A stretch of DNA of 64,000 bases from Ischnura elegans (lineage: Eukaryota > Arthropoda > Insecta > Odonata > Coenagrionidae): the NCBI RefSeq assembly GCF_921293095.1, contig NC_060252.1, positions 78,388,866 through 78,452,865 of the forward strand, written 5' to 3'. The notes beneath the pieces are model-generated. The model had not been told where the DNA came from. It saw only the letters and a program-made list of their open reading frames with translations, and searched no databases. A program made the position numbers and the translations under genes. Position 1 is the stretch's first letter. Each line of letters begins with the position of its first letter. Shown piece after piece: positions 57,561 through 64,000 of this stretch.

Positions 57561-58436
57561 TGACCTTACTGGGTCAACAGTTGAATTTTTGTGAATAAAA
57601 GTATTATTTTCGGGTTTCTCGTGTCCGAAAACCTAAGAATAGTCATCTTGGTCAATGAAATTCAGACTTTTTTCTATCTCGATTTTTTAAACATTGAAAT
57701 TAAGGCAAGTTGAGATTTTTGGTTTGGACCCACATTGTGAGGTCAAAAGGTCAAAATTGTAAAAATTTTTTTTACACTCAACAAAACTTAGGACTTTTTC
57801 CCATAAGTACATATGCTAATTTTAATGAACATTTCTCCATGCAAAGTTACTAAATTTATAGGTCAAAAATGACACACGACCCTTGGGACAGTCTGTATTT
57901 TCAAAGCCCGGCGAAGAATGAAAACGAGCATAATTTCTATTTAAAAAGTTGCAGAACTGTAATTTTTTGAAGCAACTAATTTGGTTTTTGCGTATTTTCC
58001 TCCCAGCCATATTAATCTAAGTTTAAATTATATTGCGGAAGTAGCAAGGAAAACAGTGTTTTGAGAGTTACAGGAAGGAAGTGTGGACACGGAATCAACT
58101 CGCACACCTTCCCATTTCATCACTTCATCAGGAAATTATGGCGTCTGAATACACGAATTTATCTTTTTTTAAATCTTATCATCATTATTTTCATAAATCG
58201 GCCTTCAATTTAAAATTCGGCTTATAGTGTTCGATAGAGGGTAAATTCAAGAACTCGCTGCGGTAAGCAGTTAGGCCCGCGGAAAGGCTAGAATTTGAAA
58301 TGGCGCTGGAAGTTGGGTCTACCGTGACGTAACGGGACTTCTGCTGGCGCATGCGCAGTTACGAATGAGGCAACCTTACCGTCTAAGAACCTTGGGCTTG
58401 CTATATGTGGGCCATTTTATTTCAAACTAGCAGGCC

Positions 58437-58975
58437 ACCCCGCGTTGCTCGGGAAAAATACCACCCAAAGAAGTAGGAAACTTGGAACTTTGAATTCATG
58501 GTCACATAAAAGGATTTTTAGGCACTCGAAAAAGCAAACATTGTAAAAAATTATTTCCGTCATACGCTAACCGGATCAGCTTACACACCACTCCACAACA
58601 TTGTTCGCTATGCGTGTCCCTACGTGTGTACACCAAAAACGTCTTGTGAACTCGTAGCCCAGCAAAAATGTTTGCACCGAGAGGATTAATAGGTAAGCGC
58701 TGTATCCTTTGAGTTATGTTTTCCCTTTGAGCAAGTTAAGATGTGTGCCTACCCGGCAGGATGTCCAACCACAGAAGTTGTATGATGTGACTTAACAAAA
58801 AATAATGAGAAAACGACGCAAAGTATGCATTGGATTCAACTAAAAGTAGCCCTATAAACTTTGGGAGCGTGAGATGTACCTGCTTTGTAACTTTGAATGC
58901 AATTCGTGTAGCCTTATGGAAACGCATAGCGGACAGACAAACAGACATCCTATTTTATATTAATAGATGCCGCTG
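58437..58975. repeat. Dispersed repeat-like segment ending ACAGACAAACAGACAT
   Basis: It starts near ACTAGCAGGCCACCCCGCGTTGCTCGGG and ends GGACAGACAAACAGACAT, then a TTTTATATTAATAGAT tail. I know similar end sequences from repeated elements of several invertebrates. It has no ORF and its class is uncertain. Related ACAGACAAACAGAC runs occur at 11997. Confidence 0.4.
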
Positions 58976-59014
58976 CATATATAGATGGGGATAAAAATTA
59001 ATCTACAAATTATA

Positions 59015-59310
59015 TTAAAACGAATAATACGTCGAACAAAATAAGAGATCGATTGGGAAGTACCTAAGTGTATTCTTGAGGCTACAGACCTTACGTGTGG
59101 AGTCGGCGGAAACCGCCTCTTCTGACGTGTTCAACCGAGAGGTCATCGCCCACGTTCTGATGACTGATTGGCCGTCACCTTGTCCGACGGAGGTTCGCTC
59201 CACCACCGCCTACTCTTGCATGAAGTTCATCCTATTCGAACAGGACGCAAAGTCGACTCATCCGTTTGGTGAAGCGTTACCGATTGCTCCAATTCGTTCC
59301 AGTCCTTAGC
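59015..59310. other. GC-rich block, unidentified
   Basis: 59085-59310 is GC-rich and codon-like on both strands (77-codon ORF +, 63-codon ORF -). No motif is recognised. It could be an old exon or a repeat. Confidence 0.3.
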
Positions 59311-59694
59311 CGAATGGCAGCCAAATCACTATATTCAGCAGAAAAGGTGTTATTATCGTCTAAATAGAATTTTTCATATTCATATCGGAGCATATAATAT
59401 TTCGAAGCACATATATTTATGGTACTATGTTTTGCGGGAAAATTTTGCTCACGTTATATACACTTTGATTAACACCTGATTGCTAATAGATGGCTCCTAT
59501 CTATTCATTATCAATATCCTTCTTTCCTTTGAGAGCATATATCTTTTGAGCAGAAATATAAATGCAATTAAATCACTTGCTTGACCAGAGAAACAATTTC
59601 ATAACGTTCCGCGCAGTCCACGGCTGCTTCCTGGGCACATCGATGCCGTGACGCGGCGAATATGGCAATAAGGCCCCTTGAACACGCACCGATT

Positions 59695-60265
59695 TTGGAC
59701 GGCCGGTAAAATTCCGGCCGATATTTTATCGACCGCCGGTAAAATATCGGCCGTCCACATTCCAATAGTGAACATAGTAATGGGCATGGAAGCAGGGGCG
59801 CAGCCAGGAATTAAGGCTGGGGGGGGGTTTAGGTGCAACTAATACCGGGGTGTGTGGGGGTATGTAATACCCACCAGGATAAGCGGTAGGTGAGAGATTA
59901 ATAAATTGCGGAATTTTAAGGTAAATGGTTCAAAATGGTGAGTTTTACTGCTTTCTGAGGGATATTTTATTGATTCTTACAGTATTCTATAAGTAATATC
60001 AATCCAATTAAGTAAAATGGATTAAACTTAAGCATTTCTCTGAGCCCTGGGGGGGGTTTTAACCCCCAAACCCCCTGCCACTGCATGGGAGCTTGCACAC
60101 TGACCGACCACGCACTGGAACCGGTAAAAAGCCGGTTAGCAGCCGGACATTGCCACTGTGGATCACTGGTGCCGGCACAAAAACCAAGCATGGTTTGACC
60201 GGTTGAAATCCGGCGTGGGTGCAAGCAGCGCTCCGCCGGTAAAATATCGGCGAATATTTTTAGTC
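59695..60265. repeat. Cluster of CCGG hairpins split by a MITE
   Basis: Five short palindromes of one design occur: CGGCCGGTAAAATTCCGGCCG (59700), CGCCGGTAAAATATCGGCCG (59734), ACCGGTAAAAAGCCGGTT (60120), ACCGGTTGAAATCCGGCG (60199) and CGCCGGTAAAATATCGGCG (60234). The hAT MITE at 59793-60083 interrupts the group. The host of these hairpins is probably one structured repeat. Confidence 0.75.
59793..60083 (+). mobile_element. hAT-type MITE with 8-bp target duplication
   Basis: The ends are CAGGGGCGCAGCCAGG and, inward from the right, CAGTGGCAGGGGGTTTGG. Flanks are CATGGAAG (59785-59792) and CATGGGAG (60084-60091), with one difference. A reverse copy is at 25680-25954. Confidence 0.75.
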
Positions 60266-60451
60266 TTATGATTGACTTAATAGTCTACACACATATATAA
60301 GCCTTTTTGTCAGTTTTTTTTATTTTCATAAAAGAATTATCACAGAATAGCTAGATGACCGTTCAACATTACTCGATCAGACGTACTTGTGTCTCTCCAA
60401 ATCAGTGGAAGAACTGTTCGATTCACTTGCCGGCTGCAGCATTTTTCCTGC

Positions 60452-60712
60452 TCATCGCCGTTTTCTAAGAGTAAATTCTTTACTTCCATCGGAATGCGCC
60501 GTATTTTTTGTCATTGGAGGGGCGGAGTTTGACATTAATAGATCCGAGGCTAGGAGGAGGCGGCGAAAAACGTATTCATTAGTGGATATTTTCGAGCACT
60601 TCCGGATGATACTTCCACAGTATTTTCTGACATCCTTATTTCGTAACTCGATCGGCTCTTCAGATAGTTGCCCTAAAGAAAGAATCACTTTTGCAGCTAT
60701 ACCAGCTCCCTG
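60452..60712 (-). pseudogene. Transposon-associated protein fragment, probable
   Basis: The minus strand reads LGQLSEEPIELRNKDVRKYC and then TNEYVFRRLLLASD. A pattern 'SEE..E.RNKD......SR..TN.DV..RLL..SD' is one I know from uncharacterised arthropod transposon-derived proteins. It is short and starts without a clear N-terminus, so it is called a fragment. Confidence 0.4.
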
Positions 60713-60739
60713 AATAAGGACCTAATTAACTATTGGTGA

Positions 60740-61780
60740 GAAAATTGGTGTAGATTGGAGGGATAGGCAACTGATTCGTAATCTGTATATGGCCCAGACT
60801 GCAAAAGTGAGGGTGGCGGACGGTGAATCTGGTTGGGCAAGCATGGGCCGAGAGTGAGGCAAGGCTGTCCTCTATCGCCGCCGCTCTTTAACGTGTAGGC
60901 TAATGAGATGGTTAAGATAAGCGTGGGACTAGTTGGAAGCTGGGTTGAAAGTGGAAGGAATGATGTTCAAATCAGTGAGATTCGCGGATGATCAGGCGTT
61001 GATTAGCCATTCAGCGAGGGGACTGCAGAATCTAATGGATGCGTTATACGAGCGCTGCGAGGAGTACGGGATGGAGATTTATACAAGAAGACCAAGGTAA
61101 TGCAGTTTTGTACAGCATACGAGCGAGGAATGTGAAACTTAAGGTGAAGGTGGGTGGTGAAAAACTTGAGCAGGTTGAGCAGTTCAACTATTTAGGCAGT
61201 GCGTTAAATGAAAACGGATACAGTAGTAAGGACATCAGGAAGAGAATTGCATTATCAAAGTAGGCGTTCATGAACAGGGAAGAGCTTCTGAGAGATTCGC
61301 TATGTAAGAATTTAAAGAATAGTTTAGTGAAGAGTATGATCTGGAGCGTAGCGCTTTACAGAGCAGGAACGTGGACACGTATAAAGGAGGACGAGAAAAG
61401 ACTAGAGGCATTCGAGATCTGGTGTTGCGAAGAATGGAGATGAAGTGGACGGAGAGGAGGAGGAACGATAAATTGCTGGACATGGTGGGTGAGGAGAGGC
61501 AGCTTTTAGATGAGATACGAAGGAGACAGAAGGTATGGACGGAGCGAGTACTTAGCAGGGAGGGGACGTTGAAAACAGTGTTAGAGGGTAGAATGATAGG
61601 TAAACGAGGGAGAGGAAGGAAAAGGATAGGATTTTTAGATAGAATGAAAGAGAGTAGGCCTTATTGTGAATGAAAGAGGGAAGTAGTGGATGGGGAGGGA
61701 GGATCCCAGAATTCTTCTCACGTACTCCATGGAAACCTACCTTAATCGGTCGAATACTTTAATAATAATAACTATTGGTG
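60740..61780 (+). pseudogene. RTE-like LINE, RT to 3' end, frameshifted
   Basis: Decayed frames show DWRDRQLIRNLYMAQTAKVRV, then VRQGCPLSPPLFN-like and the catalytic box RFADD near 60980. There follow VKVGGEKLEQVEQFNYLGSA, AFMNREELLRDSLC, the block MVGEERQLLDEIRRRQKVWTERVL, GKRGRGRKRIGFLDRMKESRPYC, and the 3' terminus CCTACCTTAATCGGTCG with an AATAATAATAA tail. Several frameshifts separate the pieces. This is the most complete 3' copy of the family and serves as the reference for the others. Confidence 0.8.
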
Positions 61781-62401
61781 GCATGTGGAACCATGAATAG
61801 AGTGCGAGGTAGAGCTCAGCGGTTTCTAGGCAATACTGTTTGAATTTGTCTTTATTGTGAGGAAGCCGTTGTAGACATAAATGACGGTTGAATTGTAAAT
61901 AAGGACTGCATCATAATAAAATTAATTGAAAGATTATACCTGATGTTTAAGATGGCAATGAAACATGAACAATCAAACTCTTCTCTAAACTTTATTGTAA
62001 ATATATTGTATTGTTTATTTCGCTAAAATAGCTGTCTTTTATCCCCTCCGCGGGAATATTACCGTTGAAGGTTGTTGATAGTTAATGTTCATAGCGTAAA
62101 ACAAATAGCGATCAAATCATGAAATTCATAACTTACCTGCCATTGCTTAAAATCTAATTCGCATGGAATATGCAGAAAGCATTTTTTAAAATCTTAGGTA
62201 ACAGTTAAATGTGGAAATTACTAAATTCAAATTTTCCCTTTTTAAAAGTCGTTCTTTCACATTTTTAACTTAATTTATTTAAGAAATTTTTGCGCATAGG
62301 CGTAGACGTACCATATCGAAGAATTGCATTAAACATTCGTACCTTACAGCTAAGGATTGAAGCCCGCATTCAACAACTTTTTTGGAGCATTACACAACCC
62401 A
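61781..62401. other. AT-rich intergenic DNA
   Basis: No feature recognised. Confidence 0.5.
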
Positions 62402-62412
62402 CATTGCACACA

Positions 62413-62555
62413 ATATCTTCTAGATATCTACAGAATGTCTACAACGTCTTGGATATCTTAAATATCTACTAGATTTCTATAAAATGTCTTCAATGTGTTG
62501 GATATTTAAAATATCTATTAGATGCCTAGAATATGTCTATTCTATGAAAGCATGG
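62413..62555. repeat. 49-bp tandem repeat, three units
   Basis: ATATCTWCTAGAT-type starts at 62413, 62462 and 62511 are exactly 49 bp apart, with the third unit partial. Confidence 0.85.
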
Positions 62556-63313
62556 CTAATGCTTAGCCTTCAAAAATACCGGAATTTAAGATAGAGAAAG
62601 TAATTTAATAAAAAGATTGTTTAAATAAATAATACCTGTATTAAAAAAACAAAAATATTTGTGACAAAAGAGCAGGTATCGACAATTTAAAAAATTTATT
62701 ATTATTTAATTAATCAAAATAGATAGGTAAATATGAACTCTATCAGCTTAGTTACCATCAATAAACAAATCCAATTCTGCGGAATAAATGGTAAGTCAAA
62801 ATATTCTAGTCTCTTCTTTTTAAATAATTTAAAGCTAAATTCTTTTTTTGATATCTTAAAAAACATAACCCTAACCTTTTAAGTATCACAGTAATGTATT
62901 CATATTCATTCATAGCCCTGATGAAGGTGTTTAAATACGTTGGCAAAAACTTGCATTAAAAATTCTTCAACACTTCTAATTCAAGACACTGAATCAATAT
63001 TTATTGATAATGTTGCCAGCTCCTTTGATATAGCTAAAAGGAAATTGTAAGCTGCTTTGGTAACTTCAAATTTGGAATCGGAGGAGGAGCCCCGATTAGA
63101 AAAAAGTATTCAGGGAGAATCCTAGAAGACACCCTATCATCACCTCTAGCTCCAGCAGGCTGTCAGTTGAAAAATAAACTCTTGTTACACCGAAACATAG
63201 TATATTCGAGTCATTTATCCTGACTTTTTGCAGTGGGTCCAATTTTAATCTGAATATCTATAAAATATCTTCTCAATATATCTTGTAGACATTAGAAAAG
63301 CGGACATTCACAT

Positions 63314-63552
63314 CAAGAGCGTACCCAGGATCAAAACTGGGGGGGGGGCAAGCCATGGTTGTTCAAGTTGTAGGTAAGATTAAAGTATGGAAAAGGTGAA
63401 TGAAATTAACATTTTAAGGAAACTGTAACTGCTCTTTATTAGTTTTTAAAATTATTTGCTTGAAAAAATATTATTTTCCTTAAAGACATTTGCGATTTTT
63501 GCTTCTAGGGGGGGCAGCTGCCCCCTCCTGCCCCTCGCTGTGTACGCCCATG
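63314..63552. mobile_element. hAT-type MITE nested in the 62.4-63.7 kb element
   Basis: The ends are CAAGAGCGTACCCAGG and, inward from the right, CATGGGCGTACACAG. Flanks ATTCACAT (63306-63313) and ATTCAGAT (63553-63560) differ by one base. It carries G- and C-homopolymer-like runs near both ends. Confidence 0.7.
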
Positions 63553-63799
63553 ATTCAGATGTCTACAAAATTAGTGGAAGATTTCTAGAAGATGTTAAAA
63601 GATTTTTTCTTGCTATTATCTGAAGCCGTTCTAGATATTGTGTAGACATCTAGTAGATATTTTGTGCCAAGTAGGAAGTAAGCCCAGACAAAAATTTAAT
63701 TAGTAATAGTTATGAGATTGTTTGTCAAACTATTCTAGTCTATTTCAGGCGAAAAAATGGTCCAATTACGAGCAACATACATGAATATTAGGGAAAGAG

Positions 63800-64000
63800 T
63801 TCATTCAAAAGTCAATTCAATGTAAGTTAGCGAAACGAAAGTTGGAAGCGTTTGTATTAAAAGACAAAGTATGTAGAGTACCTAAAGGAAATCACTTAAC
63901 TGTTTGGATTATGAAAGTTTGGTGATCAAATAAATGGTGCTTTCAAGGCAGCTAGAGCAGAACACCCAGATTTTCAGGAGTTGTCCATTACAAAAAACGC
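63800..64000 (+). other. Coding-like fragment at the window edge, unidentified
   Basis: The plus strand reads KLAKRKLEAFVLKDKVCRVP and then GNHLTVWIMK. After a frame change near 63920 it reads GDQINGAFKAARAEHPDFQE up to the edge. The clean codons suggest a decayed retrocopy or an exon continuing beyond the window. I do not recognise the family. Confidence 0.3.

Larger units (their letters stand above)
54725..58394. mobile_element. 3.67-kb foldback element with 9-bp target duplication
   Basis: The perfect terminal repeat CAAGGTTCTTA at both ends is flanked by exact GGCTTGCTA (54716-54724 and 58395-58403). The arms are very long, about 54725-55997 and 57113-58394. Two 62-codon stretches are identical in both arms at mirror positions (55100-55288 with 57822-58010; 55512-55700 with 57410-57598). 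The inner part of each arm is a 140-bp tandem array, which is longer on the left. The unique centre (about 56480-57113) has no recognised transposase, so the element is non-autonomous. Long TIRs with subterminal tandem repeats plus a 9-bp duplication fit Foldback or Mutator-type elements. Confidence 0.9.
62405..63670. mobile_element. 1.27-kb element with long imperfect TIRs and 49-bp subrepeats
   Basis: The left end reads TTGCACACAATATCTTCTAG, ATATCTACAGAATGTCTACA. The right end read inward is TTGGCACAAAATATCTACTA, GATGTCTACACAATATCTAG. Three 49-bp tandem units start at 62413, 62462 and 62511, and related units recur in reverse near 63240-63290 and 63555-63660. There is no ORF. A hAT MITE is nested inside. 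Confidence 0.65.

Noticed and set aside
62935-62975. CCTGATGAAGG resembling a hammerhead core
   Set aside because: There is no GAAA after a plausible stem II and no helix I pairing, so it cannot fold as a hammerhead.
1-64000. CRISPR arrays, bacterial operons, rRNA or intact tRNA genes
   Set aside because: No spacer-repeat arrays, no bacterial gene layout and no rRNA-like sequence were seen. The only tRNA-like boxes belong to the SINE.

Overview
The window is animal nuclear DNA, most likely from an insect. It is AT-rich and gene-poor, and most of what can be identified is decayed transposable elements. The insect call rests on three related Lys/His/Gly/Glu-rich secreted-protein genes that resemble the insect family I know as DUF4779. 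The species cannot be fixed from the sequence.

Host genes. All three are on the minus strand: gene A (4631-5902, single exon), gene B (28894-29655, single exon) and gene C. Gene C is a two-exon model with a coding 5' exon at 49237-49599, an intron of about 7 kb, and a terminal exon at 41638-42198. Each has a hydrophobic N-terminal signal-like segment and a TATA-like box 135-200 bp upstream of its ATG, so they look like a tandem paralogue cluster of short-promoter secreted proteins, perhaps cuticle or extracellular-matrix proteins. The last coding segment plus 3' flank of gene C has been duplicated in tandem with a 298-bp period. A processed pseudogene of thioredoxin reductase lies near 26.5-27.0 kb.

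Mobile elements. There are RTE/BovB-like LINE copies near 9, 10.2-12.7, 20.1-20.5, 23.9-24.6, 33-34.3, 45.2-45.9, 47.6-49.2 and 60.7-61.8 kb, several split by later insertions. A Jockey-type LINE with a long RT ORF lies at 17.7-19.2 kb. A Penelope-like element with a GIY-YIG endonuclease lies at 20.56-21.2 kb. There is also a tRNA-derived SINE with 16-bp target-site duplications at 44.0-44.3 kb, a pogo-like MITE (24716-25154), several hAT-type MITEs with 8-bp duplications, a 1.3-kb inverted-repeat element with 49-bp subrepeats (62.4-63.7 kb), and a 3.67-kb foldback element (54725-58394) with 9-bp duplications.

Main unusual observations. (1) Type-I hammerhead ribozyme folds can be drawn at the 3' end of the Penelope-like element (21166-21224) and in both arms of a 217-bp inverted repeat at 42329-42545. 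The best-preserved copy lies in sense orientation inside the gene C intron. A second, decayed inverted repeat of the same design lies at 50464-50664. (2) The foldback element carries a 140-bp tandem array, and every unit contains a DR1-type AGGTCA repeat, so the element would spread nuclear-receptor-like sites. (3) Gene C shows tandem duplication of its own coding end.

Stretches without a call are AT-rich, and I see no convincing gene in them. All assignments come from reading the sequence and from known family features; no database search was run.
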